From: Cyclobacteriaceae bacterium YHN15
GTDB lineage: Bacteria; Bacteroidota; Bacteroidia; Cytophagales; Cyclobacteriaceae
NCBI GenBank assembly: GCA_003797895.1
Contig: RKQB01000002.1
Coordinates: 559,354-623,353, forward strand
Reading direction: 5' to 3'
Length of the DNA: 64,000 bases
The position numbers and the translations under genes are program-made. Shown here in pieces: positions 54,212 through 62,775 of this stretch. The notes beneath the pieces are model-generated. The model was not told where the DNA came from. It was given only the letters and a program-made list of their open reading frames with translations, and ran no database searches. How positions within the stretch are numbered: the first letter of the stretch is position 1; each line of letters starts with the position of its first letter.

Positions 54212-54790
54212 ATGGAAAATGAGATTTTAGTACAGATCAGTCAAAAGATAAAAAGTATCCGAAAAGAAAAGGGCTTAACCATACAGGATGTGGCAGACCA
54301 TGCAGGAGTTACAAAAGGTCTGATTTCACAGATTGAAAATTCACGAACCATTCCTTCTTTGTTGGTTTTGATTCAGATTATTAAAGCCTTGGAAGTAGAT
54401 CTTAATTTTTTCTTCAATGACATCAGTTTGGAAGGCCGCGAGGCCCCTATTTTGGTCCTTAGAAAAGAAGAATATAGCAAATTTGAAAAAGAACCTGCTT
54501 CAGGTTATGCTTATGAAAGGATTTTTACCAGAAAAATCAAAGCCGGAGCTGTAGATTTTGTCATCTTGGAAATCCAACCGGGTTCAGAAAGGGATTTTGT
54601 CACTACAGATGCCTTTGAATTCAAATACATTATTCAGGGGAAAGTGACTTACTTTTTCAGGGACCAGACTATAATATTGCATGAGGGCGATTCCATGCTG
54701 TTTGATGGAAGATTGGAACATAATCCGGTCAATGAGGGAAATATTCCTGTAAAAATGCTGGTAGTATATTTTTTTGAAAATCTCGAATAA
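54212..54790 (+). CDS. XRE-HTH plus cupin transcriptional regulator, 192 aa
   Basis: N-terminal XRE-type HTH (about 10-62: IRKEKGLTIQDVADHAGVTKGLISQIENSRTIPSLLVLIQIIKAL) and a C-terminal cupin (about 110-190: FVILEIQPGSERDFVTTDAFEFKYIIQGKVTYFF). Cupins in such regulators bind small ligands. Located 38 nt downstream of the FAD oxidase, last in the operon, so it probably regulates the phosphonate genes. Convergent with a metallophosphoesterase gene with no gap. Confidence 0.92.
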   Translation: MENEILVQISQKIKSIRKEKGLTIQDVADHAGVTKGLISQIENSRTIPSLLVLIQIIKALEVDLNFFFNDISLEGREAPILVLRKEEYSKFEKEPASGYAYERIFTRKIKAGAVDFVILEIQPGSERDFVTTDAFEFKYIIQGKVTYFFRDQTIILHEGDSMLFDGRLEHNPVNEGNIPVKMLVVYFFENLE

Positions 54791-56602
54791 TTATCTTTTG
54801 ACCTTAAAATAATCAATTAATGCCCCCTCAAGGTTATAAGTCCTCAATTCAAGTTCTTCTCCTATAATCTGAACCGTACTATAATGATGACCCCTGAAAG
54901 TTTTGGCTGAAAACCATGCCCGTGTGGGTGCATGGTCTTCCAGATTACCACCTGTTCCACCGGCTTGGATATATACAGTCCCTCCATTTTCACCAATACT
55001 CTTGTTAAAAATAGGATGGGTTCTCATATAGGTATGCAAATGACCATAAAATACCATGTCAACACCTTCTGTTTCCAATAAATCAGCTAAATCACTCAAT
55101 TTGGCATCTCCCATATTTCCTTTTTCCACCCAAGTATTGCCATAATCATCTTCATCGGCAGAATAAGGGGCATGGTGCAGGACTACAAATTTCCATTTCC
55201 CATTACTTTTTTTCAATTCGCTTGACAGCCATTCGTACTGACTGCCACCTTTTTGAAGCTCGTTTTTCAAATTACTGTTCAACATCCAAAACGAAGCATT
55301 GCCATAATCAAATCGATTATAGGCTTCAGGGCCTGTATTGGGAAAATACTTTTTATACCAAAACAGATCTGCATCTCCATTTCCTGGAACAGGTGCGATT
55401 GGAATCCGGGAAAGTAATGGACCTACTCCTTGAAAAAATTCCATATTCCATTCAAATTTTCGGAGTTTTTGGCCTCCGTCAGTAAGGTCTCCAAGGTGAA
55501 TCAAAAAATCAGGGCGCTCATCCCAAAGCAAATCCCCCACCCTCATATTTATCTGCGGGCGGCTTTCAGTATCGCTAATGATTCCGAACATAAATGGCTC
55601 ATTTGAAGGCTTTGCGGTCTGGAAAGTAAGGACCGGACTTTCGATCTGTTGCCCATCCATGCTAATACATTGGATTTTATAATAATAAGTCGTTCCAGCA
55701 TTCAGATTTTCCAGAATTACAGATTTAATGAGTGCCTCTCCTGATTCCTCTTCTTTTTTATTTTCCACAGTGGCTGATTCTCCATAGTGGATTATTGCCT
55801 TTGCGGGCCTATCCGTTTCCCATACAAGCTGGGATTTGTTGGAGTTTATGTCGCTTAGATAAGGTCCTGCATTAAAATGAAATTTATGGGGGTATAATTT
55901 ACCTTCATCGATGAGTGATTTGATTTTTTCAAACCTCTGCTTTACATCATTCTCAGAAAGGAATTGATCATAGTAGCCTATTTGTTTGACTAGGTCACCA
56001 ATTTCCATGTAGGGTTCATTTTCAAGAAATGACTTTAGAATAATCCTAAGATCATGTTCTTGAGGGTTGAGATGAATCTGACTTGCAATTTCCCCATTGA
56101 GATATACCTCCAAAATTTCATTTTGAAAAGAAATCAAGAGATGTGTCCAATAACTTTTCCATCTTGGAACATCCATCTCTATCTTTTCCCAATCTTTGGA
56201 ATGCTCCCTTCCCAATAGGAGTTTTCTGTTAAAATAGGTGAAAGCAAAATAGGGTCTTTCCCCATTTTGAACCAACATTTCAAATCCTACCGGCTGATTG
56301 ACATGGTTAAGGACGAGAAATTCAAATGCAAACTCCCCTTTCGAAGCTGGTACATCAAAAGGCAATTGATATACTTCAGAAACTTTTTGGTTTGAAAAAT
56401 TAGGATCAGGAAGTACCTGAGGCTGGTTAATTTTCAAAGTTTCCAATCCCATGGATGCATTGGACTTTGTCTTTGCATTTCGCGGTAAGTCATGCTGGTT
56501 CCAATTCCAATATTCCACTAGAGGTTGAGGGATGGAATCAGCTGAAAATTCTTTTTGTGAACCGCTATTAAGAAAAATAGAAAGGAGGATAAGGTTTAGC
56601 AT
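54791..56602 (-). CDS. LamG/FN3-like metallophosphoesterase, 603 aa
   Basis: Signal peptide (about 1-20). A concanavalin/LamG-like domain follows (about 45-215, FEMLVQNGERPYFAF ... WTHLLISFQNEILEVYLNGEIA), then an FN3/purple-acid-phosphatase N-terminal domain (about 255-335, ETDRPAKAIIHYGES). The metallophosphoesterase domain (about 340-590) has IISDTESRP, HLGDLTDGG, PVPGNGDADLF, VVLHHAPYS and GHLHTYMRT. The usual GNHD/E is GNGD here, so one metal ligand is lost or replaced. Second phosphoesterase next to the phosphonate genes; convergent with the regulator. Confidence 0.88.
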   Translation of the reverse strand: MLNLILLSIFLNSGSQKEFSADSIPQPLVEYWNWNQHDLPRNAKTKSNASMGLETLKINQPQVLPDPNFSNQKVSEVYQLPFDVPASKGEFAFEFLVLNHVNQPVGFEMLVQNGERPYFAFTYFNRKLLLGREHSKDWEKIEMDVPRWKSYWTHLLISFQNEILEVYLNGEIASQIHLNPQEHDLRIILKSFLENEPYMEIGDLVKQIGYYDQFLSENDVKQRFEKIKSLIDEGKLYPHKFHFNAGPYLSDINSNKSQLVWETDRPAKAIIHYGESATVENKKEEESGEALIKSVILENLNAGTTYYYKIQCISMDGQQIESPVLTFQTAKPSNEPFMFGIISDTESRPQINMRVGDLLWDERPDFLIHLGDLTDGGQKLRKFEWNMEFFQGVGPLLSRIPIAPVPGNGDADLFWYKKYFPNTGPEAYNRFDYGNASFWMLNSNLKNELQKGGSQYEWLSSELKKSNGKWKFVVLHHAPYSADEDDYGNTWVEKGNMGDAKLSDLADLLETEGVDMVFYGHLHTYMRTHPIFNKSIGENGGTVYIQAGGTGGNLEDHAPTRAWFSAKTFRGHHYSTVQIIGEELELRTYNLEGALIDYFKVKR

Positions 56603-56692
56603 TGGTGAATTCAGTTTACCAATACTAAATATTTACAAAATTATAATGGTGAAGGACAGGTTAAGAAATTGTCAAATCTCAGCAACATAAAA

Positions 56693-56721
56693 AAGCCGTA
56701 ACCATTCGTCGGTTACGGCTT
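56693..56721 (-). terminator. Intrinsic terminator of the SDR gene
   Basis: AAGCCGTAACC (56693-56703) pairs perfectly with GGTTACGGCTT (56711-56721) around a 7-nt loop, 29 nt beyond the SDR stop. A TTTTTT run follows on the minus strand. Confidence 0.8.
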
Positions 56722-56750
56722 TCATTAAAGTATTCAGAAAACTGCCCGCA

Positions 56751-57467
56751 TTAGCCCGGCATAGATGGCCTTACCTCAATTTTGCTCGGCAGGGTTCTAG
56801 GATCCATCTGCATCAAATCCACCACCATTTGTCCCAGGTCTTCAATCTGAATTTTCCAGGCATCCTTTTCGTTGGGCTCATGATTGTTGAAATAAGTTGC
56901 GACGGAACCTGGCATAATGGTGGTACATCTGATACCATGTTGTCTTACATCCAGCATCACAGCCTGAGTAAAGCCTGTCACACCAAACTTGCTGGCATTA
57001 TAAGCAGATCCTTGGGCAAAGAAATTAGTACCGGCCAAACTGGAAATTGAAATAAAAAATCCTTTGGATGCCTTCAGCGCTTCAAAAGCCGCCTTGATAC
57101 TGTAAAAAACACCAGTCAGGTTAGTGTCTATGGTTTCATGCCATTGGGAAAGGGTCAAATTCTCAAAAGGAGCAAAATGGCCAATGCCTGCATTGGCTAC
57201 CAAAAGATCCAATTGGCCCCATTTATCCATCACTTGTTTGACGGCATTTTCCTGAGAAGTGTAATCGCGCACATCCGCTTCTATTCCAATGGCTTTTCCT
57301 GGGCCAATTTTATTCAGTTGGTCCGCTGCAGATTCAGCGGCCTCTTTGGATCTACTTGTAATAGCTACCTTCATACCCTGTTCCACCAGGGAAGCTGCTA
57401 TTCCATAGCCAATTCCTTTGGAACCACCCGTGATCAGGGCAGTCTTATTGTCTAAATTCTGTCGCAT
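56751..57467 (-). CDS. Short-chain dehydrogenase/reductase, 238 aa
   Basis: Cofactor motif TGGSKGIGYGIA (about 14-25), NAGIGHF (about 94), catalytic Ser in FISISSLAG, and Tyr/Lys in YNASK (about 155-159), then GSVATYFN as the substrate-loop. The canonical form of a 3-oxoacyl-ACP reductase-like SDR. Substrate unknown. It has its own downstream terminator. Confidence 0.92.
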   Translation of the reverse strand: MRQNLDNKTALITGGSKGIGYGIAASLVEQGMKVAITSRSKEAAESAADQLNKIGPGKAIGIEADVRDYTSQENAVKQVMDKWGQLDLLVANAGIGHFAPFENLTLSQWHETIDTNLTGVFYSIKAAFEALKASKGFFISISSLAGTNFFAQGSAYNASKFGVTGFTQAVMLDVRQHGIRCTTIMPGSVATYFNNHEPNEKDAWKIQIEDLGQMVVDLMQMDPRTLPSKIEVRPSMPG

Positions 57468-57786
57468 ATCGTTTTGATTAAAGTTTAATATTGATAATAA
57501 CCAATGAACTTTGCACTCAGTTCATGGACAATTAAAGGATTCTCCCAATTTCCTATTTTCATTTATTGGGAAAAGCATATCAATTTAACATTTTTGTTCG
57601 GTATTTAATTTAAAATCCACATCCCATATCCAGATAAGAATTGGAAATTTTTTAAAGCAGAAATTCGGCAATGTTATCGAACACCAATGATACAAAAGTG
57701 AAGAAGCGTTTTATGATAACTAATACTAACATGTAATGCTTACCCCAATAATATATAGCCTTTTTATTCACTATTATGTTTTAATC
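57468..57786. other. Intergenic stretch without recognised feature
   Basis: 319 nt, AT-rich, between the SDR gene start and the end of the DUF819 gene. No promoter match, hairpin or ORF of note. Confidence 0.5.
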
Positions 57787-59040
57787 CTACATATTATGGA
57801 CCAATTGAAGCAGCAAACCACAAAGGTATGCTCCATAGGTTCCCAAAGCATATCCCAATACTGCCATCAGAACTCCCACAGGTGCCAGCGATGGATTAAA
57901 GGCAGATGCCACGATGGGTGCTGAGGCTGCTCCTCCCACATTGGCCTGTGATCCAACCGCAACAAAGAAAAAGGGAGCTTTGATCAAATAAGCAACAAGC
58001 AGCATGATCAGAATATGAAAAAACATCCAGCATATCCCTATCAGAAAGAAAACCGGATTATCCAAAACTGCCATCAAATCCATTTGCATTCCAATAGTAG
58101 CCACCAATACATATAAGAAAACTGATCCTAACCTGGAAGCACCAGCCCCTTCTAGTTCCCTGGCTTTTGTAAAAGACAAAAGTAATCCTCCTGTAGTGGC
58201 TACCACCACAATCCAAAAGAAGGTTGAATCCAGGGAATATTGACCCAATTGGGGATAATTTTCGCTGATAAAGGGTGCTACATTGTCCGCAATCAAATGT
58301 GAAAACCCGGTAAGGGCAAAACCTATCCCCAGGATTTTCATGGTATCCGCCATTGTGGGCACTTTAAGGATACTCTCCCTGTATTTTTCGACTTTTTCCT
58401 GTAATGCAATAATGGCTGAACTGTCCGCTTTGAAAATTTTATCAATTTTTCCCGGTTTGGCCGCCCAATACAATAATACAGCCATCCATACATTGGCAAC
58501 TAAAACATCAACAGCAATCATTTGTGAAAAAAGCCCAGGACTTGCGCCAAAAACCTCTAACATAGCTGTTTGGTTGGCTCCTCCTCCAATCCAACTACCA
58601 GCTATGGTGGCCAGTCCTCTCCAAATTTCATCCGGACCCACACCTCCAAGAATTTCAGGAAAAAAAAACGAAACCACCAACAATGCCAATGGACCCCCAA
58701 TAATGATTCCTACTGAACCCGATAGAAACATGATCAAGGCTTTAGGTCCAAGTTTAAGAATTCCTTTGAAATCAATGCTCAAAGTCAGCAATATCAAGGA
58801 AGTAGGAAGCAAATACCTGGATGCCACTTTGTATAAACTTGACGCCTCTCCAGAGATGATACCTGCTGAATTGAGGACTGCCGGAATAAAGTAACACAAC
58901 AATATAGAGGGTACTATACGGTAGAATTTCTTCCAAAAAAGATTTGTACTTGATGAAGTGGCAAAAACCAGGGCCAAAATGGTCATCAGTATACCAAAAA
59001 CCACCGCGTCATTGCTTATCAAAGGAGAATTATCAGTCAT
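57787..59040 (-). CDS. DUF819 family membrane protein, 417 aa
   Basis: About ten membrane helices, with the family segment TIAGSWIGGGANQTAMLEVFG and a C-terminal glycine/alanine-rich end (GSQANVGGAASAPIVASAFNPSLAPVGVLMAVLGYALGTYGAYL). The ATG at 59040 (MTDNSPLIS) is preferred over a start at 59082 that carries extra residues. DUF819 proteins are predicted ion or small-molecule transporters; the family has been reported in relation to glutamate or other anion transport, but this is not established here. Follows a NUDIX gene at 46 nt. Confidence 0.88.
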   Translation of the reverse strand: MTDNSPLISNDAVVFGILMTILALVFATSSSTNLFWKKFYRIVPSILLCYFIPAVLNSAGIISGEASSLYKVASRYLLPTSLILLTLSIDFKGILKLGPKALIMFLSGSVGIIIGGPLALLVVSFFFPEILGGVGPDEIWRGLATIAGSWIGGGANQTAMLEVFGASPGLFSQMIAVDVLVANVWMAVLLYWAAKPGKIDKIFKADSSAIIALQEKVEKYRESILKVPTMADTMKILGIGFALTGFSHLIADNVAPFISENYPQLGQYSLDSTFFWIVVVATTGGLLLSFTKARELEGAGASRLGSVFLYVLVATIGMQMDLMAVLDNPVFFLIGICWMFFHILIMLLVAYLIKAPFFFVAVGSQANVGGAASAPIVASAFNPSLAPVGVLMAVLGYALGTYGAYLCGLLLQLVHNM

Positions 59041-59086
59041 GAATTTGCTTTTATTTTTAACAACAATAGCACAAAAGCCCAAAAAA

Positions 59087-59728
59087 TCAAAAATCCATCT
59101 TCTCCCACAGGTAAGTGAACTCCCCCAACATCATCGCTGTGGCACCCCAAACCATCTCCGACTCAATATCAAAGTAAGGAGCATTCAACCTAAAACCACC
59201 ACTTCCCCTTACTTCTCCTGTTTTCCTGATGGATTTGTCTAATATCAAATGCATCGGGCAATTTATTATTCTGACAACCTCTTCAGGGTCTGGCCTAAAA
59301 TCAGGCTTTTCGAAAGTAAAACCTATATAGGGGGATACCATGAAATTGCTGGGAGGTATATAAAGGTCTGATAATTTGCCAATTAATTCTACTTTGGAAG
59401 CATCAACACCTATTTCCTCTTCCGTTTCCCGAAGCGCAGTTTCAGACAAGTCTTTATCAGAATCTTCCATTTTTCCTCCTGGAAAAGCTATTTGCCCACT
59501 ATGAACTCCCGGATATGTGGGTCTTTTAATAAAGGGTACAAATGCCTGCTTATCTCTATCCGGATAGAAAAGCATCAAGACCGCTCCCTTTCTGTAATCA
59601 GGACGTATGTTTTCCACAAACCTCTTTTCATCCACCGGCAAAGGGGCCATTGTAATCTGCCCAGGCCTTCCAGGTAAAGGCTTCTTCAGCGCCAACTCCA
59701 GGTTTTTGATTACCTTTTCAAAATCCAT
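59087..59728 (-). CDS. NUDIX hydrolase, CoA pyrophosphatase-like, 213 aa
   Basis: The Nudix box G-K-M-E-D..ALRETEEEIGV starts at about residue 81 (FPGGKMEDSDKDLSETALRE), with the catalytic Glu pair in RETEEEIG. Upstream LMLFYPDRDKQAFVPFIKRPTY fits the CoA pyrophosphatase (NudL-like) subgroup. Cytoplasmic nucleotide-pool cleaning or CoA degradation. Its ATG overlaps the stop of the lipoprotein gene by one base. Confidence 0.9.
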   Translation of the reverse strand: MDFEKVIKNLELALKKPLPGRPGQITMAPLPVDEKRFVENIRPDYRKGAVLMLFYPDRDKQAFVPFIKRPTYPGVHSGQIAFPGGKMEDSDKDLSETALRETEEEIGVDASKVELIGKLSDLYIPPSNFMVSPYIGFTFEKPDFRPDPEEVVRIINCPMHLILDKSIRKTGEVRGSGGFRLNAPYFDIESEMVWGATAMMLGEFTYLWEKMDF

Positions 59729-60396
59729 TAAAATTCAAGATTGCTAAGTTTCTTTTTTAAATACCCATCCTTCGCATAAAATGTTGTGTTAAAAGGGTGC
59801 CTAAAAATGGAATAACTCTTTTTGGCAGTATCTATGAGCCAAATTTTTGGCGTAACTCCTTCCTCCTCCTCAAAAAATCCGCTTACCAACAAGTATTCAG
59901 CGTCTAACCAAACAGCATCCTCAAAACCTCCAGAAGGTCCAATGAAGAGTAATCTTTCCCGCATGCCATTTGATTTAAAATAAATCACTTCAGAATCAGG
60001 CTGAAAACCGGGTTTTCCTTCTGTGGGTACAAATACTTTATAACTGTAAATGTCAACAAAGCCATCCCCATCAGGATTAGGCAATAAATAGGGGTAAAAA
60101 GGATTGTCCGGTACAATAAAATTCTCCTCAGGCCACTCCAATTCCTCAAAAAGCTCCCTCCTTTCAAACTCAAATGCTTCCGGATTAAAAGAAGCATCAA
60201 CCTCTTTCCAGTGTTGGACCCAATCGGACAACTTTTGTATTCCTTCTACCAACATCTTTTTTTCCTGAATCGTCAAATCCGAGTTGATATCAAATGCTTC
60301 CTCTGAACTTTCTTCTTTGGAGTTACAGGTGACAAAAAGCAACACCAACATGAAGCTGTAGAAATATCTTGGTAAAAGGATTTGGATCCTGCTCAT
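59728..60396 (-). CDS. Hypothetical lipoprotein-like protein, 222 aa
   Basis: N-terminal hydrophobic segment ending LLFVTCNSKEESS, a lipobox-like pattern (Cys at about 25; Thr at -1 is unusual). The body has PEGDGFVDIYSYKVFVPTEGKPGF and WLDAEYLLVSGFFEEEEGVTPKIW, with no catalytic signature recognised. The frame is open to 60429; the ATG at 60396 is chosen because it starts the signal peptide. First gene of a possible operon with NUDIX and DUF819 genes. Confidence 0.75.
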   Translation of the reverse strand: MSRIQILLPRYFYSFMLVLLFVTCNSKEESSEEAFDINSDLTIQEKKMLVEGIQKLSDWVQHWKEVDASFNPEAFEFERRELFEELEWPEENFIVPDNPFYPYLLPNPDGDGFVDIYSYKVFVPTEGKPGFQPDSEVIYFKSNGMRERLLFIGPSGGFEDAVWLDAEYLLVSGFFEEEEGVTPKIWLIDTAKKSYSIFRHPFNTTFYAKDGYLKKKLSNLEF

Positions 60397-60869
60397 TTCA
60401 TTTTGAAAAAGAATACTAATGAAGCACAAAAACAGTAAAAATCAAAAAAGGCCGGAACATTGTACCAGCCTTTTTCATCTCTCAAACCTATTAAACCTAT
60501 TGTAGATATTCAATGATTGAATAACATGGGAGAAAGGTAAAAAATGTTTTTTTATTGTCCAAACAATCGATTGCGAAAATTTTATTTTGTTGAGAATATT
60601 CAATTATTTTTCAAAAAAAACAGCCTATATAAAGGCTAAAAAATCCATGATAAATTATTCTTAACTATATTTAAAATACAAATTTAGACACACCTAAATA
60701 AAATGATGTTGAAAATGAAGTATTTATAATAATTAAAATATTTTTTTTAAACTTTCGTTGAAACTTCTTTTTGGAAAAAATCAAAATTCAAATTTGATTT
60801 TAAATTTTTCCATATCGCTATCTTTAAGCATTACAATTATTACAAAATTAAAGGAATAGAAAGTTTTTA
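60397..60869. other. Divergent intergenic region before aceK
   Basis: 473 nt, very AT-rich, without an ORF. It contains the hairpin at 60445-60475, and the AceK start is preceded by TAAAGGAATAG, a weak purine-rich stretch. Confidence 0.5.
60445..60475. terminator. Bidirectional terminator-like hairpin upstream of both divergent genes
   Basis: AAAAAGGC (60445-60452) pairs with GCCTTTTT (60468-60475), with inner GG/CC and ACA/TGT pairing. T-runs occur on both strands. It lies between the divergent lipoprotein and AceK genes, where no known transcript ends, so it may belong to an unseen small RNA or be an attenuator. Confidence 0.5.
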
Positions 60870-62597
60870 ATGGACCAGAAGCTGACCCACATTACAATTA
60901 ATCAAATTCTTAAAGGATATGATAATTATTTCAACAGTTTTAAGATGCTTACCAGAAAAGCGCCGGAATTTTTTCAAAACAGGGATTGGAATGGAATGCA
61001 AATAAACCACCGTCAAAGGTTAAGATTATACAAAGATGAAGTCAATTCTACAAAGCTAATTCTGGAACAGACACTGCATAATGTTCTTGGAGATTATGGT
61101 TTTTGGAAGGAGGTCAAAAAGGAATATTCAAAGGCTATCGCAGGAAGGAAAGATATAGAACTGGTTGAAACTTTTTTCAACTCCATCATCAGAAAATTAT
61201 ATCCGGGATTGGCCATCAATGAATCCCTGATGTTTGTTCACGAAGGATTCAGCGCTTGCGAAATACTTCCCAATGATCAATTATACCACACCTATCCCTC
61301 ACATTGGGGTTTACAAAAAATCATTAGAAGTATTATTGCCGATTTTGACTTTAAAGCACCTTACATGAACAAAGAGGAGGATACTCAATTTTTGGTTCGT
61401 GCCATCAGGGAGGTAATTCTCGGTAGGTATATTGTTGATGAAAGTACCATAACCCAAGTGGTTAAAAGCGTATTTTATAGAAATAAAGCAGCCTACTTGA
61501 TCGGTAGAACTTTTGTTGGGGGAAAATGGATGCCGTTTATCATATCCTTTCTGCATGGCCCCAGTGGCGTATATGTTGACACCATGATTTTTGATCCTAA
61601 AATTATGGCTCACATGTTTAGTTTCACAAGGTCCTATTTCATGGTTGAAACGGACATACCTTCCCAATTGGTAGCTTTTCTGAATTCAGTGATCACCCAT
61701 AAGCAAATCCACGAACTCTACAACGCCATAGGGTTCAACAAACATGGTAAAACCGAATTATACAGAGATTTTCTAAATCACTTGGAAAACAGTAATGACC
61801 AGTTTGTTATTGCGGAAGGAATCAAAGGAATGGTAATGACCGTATTTACTCTTCCTTCATACAATATTGTTTTCAAAATGATCAAAGATTATTTCGATCC
61901 ACCCAAAACAATGACCAGACAAGAGGTGAGAAATAAATATAAAATAGTAGGAATCCACGACAGGGTAGGAAGAATGGCCGACACCCACGAGTTCGAAGAA
62001 TTTCACCTGCCATTGGACCGGATTCATCCATCTTTATTGAATGAACTCCGCAATACCGTCAATTCACTTTTATTTGTAAATGTCAATGAATTGATTATCA
62101 GACATGTATACACAGAAAGGAAAATGATTCCTTTAAATATCTATTTAGAGAATTGTAATTTGGAGGATGCCAAACAGGCTGTGGAAGAATATGGCAATGC
62201 GATCCTTCAATTGGCCAAAGCCAACATATTTCCCGGTGATATGATGACGAAAAATTTTGGGGTGACCAGGCAAAAGCGGGTGGTTTTTTATGATTATGAT
62301 GAGATTGAATTTTTAACGGATATGAATTTTAGGTGGAAACCAAAACCGCAAACTTATGAAGAAATTTATGCCTCTTCACCTTGGTATGAAATCGCTCCAA
62401 ATGATGTCTTCCCTGAAGATTTCAAAAGATTTATGATAGGAAGGAAAGATGTGAAAGAATATTTTTTTGAATACCATAAGAATCTTTTTAATCCTGATTA
62501 TTGGATCCAAATACAGGAAAAATTAAAAGCAGGGGAATGGTTGCATGCGCTACCCTACCCCAATGAAATCCGTTTCAGGCCGAAAGAAGAGGTGTGA
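60870..62597 (+). CDS. aceK: Isocitrate dehydrogenase kinase/phosphatase, 575 aa
   Basis: Bifunctional kinase/phosphatase that switches isocitrate dehydrogenase off and on, diverting carbon into the glyoxylate shunt. Characteristic AceK segments are AEGIKGMVMTVFTLPSYNIVFKMIKDYFDPPK (ATP-binding loop), GIHDRVGRMADTHEFEEFHLPL, MIPLNIYLENC and DYDEIEFLTDMNFR. Length matches the family. No aceA or aceB gene is adjacent, so it stands apart from the usual aceBAK operon, and it terminates at a shared hairpin. Confidence 0.93.
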   Translation: MDQKLTHITINQILKGYDNYFNSFKMLTRKAPEFFQNRDWNGMQINHRQRLRLYKDEVNSTKLILEQTLHNVLGDYGFWKEVKKEYSKAIAGRKDIELVETFFNSIIRKLYPGLAINESLMFVHEGFSACEILPNDQLYHTYPSHWGLQKIIRSIIADFDFKAPYMNKEEDTQFLVRAIREVILGRYIVDESTITQVVKSVFYRNKAAYLIGRTFVGGKWMPFIISFLHGPSGVYVDTMIFDPKIMAHMFSFTRSYFMVETDIPSQLVAFLNSVITHKQIHELYNAIGFNKHGKTELYRDFLNHLENSNDQFVIAEGIKGMVMTVFTLPSYNIVFKMIKDYFDPPKTMTRQEVRNKYKIVGIHDRVGRMADTHEFEEFHLPLDRIHPSLLNELRNTVNSLLFVNVNELIIRHVYTERKMIPLNIYLENCNLEDAKQAVEEYGNAILQLAKANIFPGDMMTKNFGVTRQKRVVFYDYDEIEFLTDMNFRWKPKPQTYEEIYASSPWYEIAPNDVFPEDFKRFMIGRKDVKEYFFEYHKNLFNPDYWIQIQEKLKAGEWLHALPYPNEIRFRPKEEV

Positions 62598-62713
62598 AAA
62601 ATCACAAATTGCAAAGTCCAAATTTCTAAAACTCAAGCATATCAAAGGATTCATCTTTTAATGATTAAGGATTTGAAATGGCAGAAAGTAAAAAGGACAT
62701 AAAAAATTAAAAA

Positions 62714-62734
62714 GCATAAGACATCATCTTATGC
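62714..62734. terminator. Bidirectional terminator between aceK and the fasciclin gene
   Basis: GCATAAGA (62714-62721) pairs with TCTTATGC (62727-62734) around a 5-nt loop. A T-run follows the stem on the plus strand and AAAAA (T on the minus strand) precedes it, so it serves both convergent genes. Confidence 0.75.
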
Positions 62735-62775
62735 CTTTTTCCAGTAGAAACCATCAACTATTAATTGAAACCCTA

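Noticed and set aside
58283..58894. 203-aa plus-strand ORF opposite the DUF819 gene
   Set aside because: Antisense shadow; the membrane protein on the other strand is convincing.
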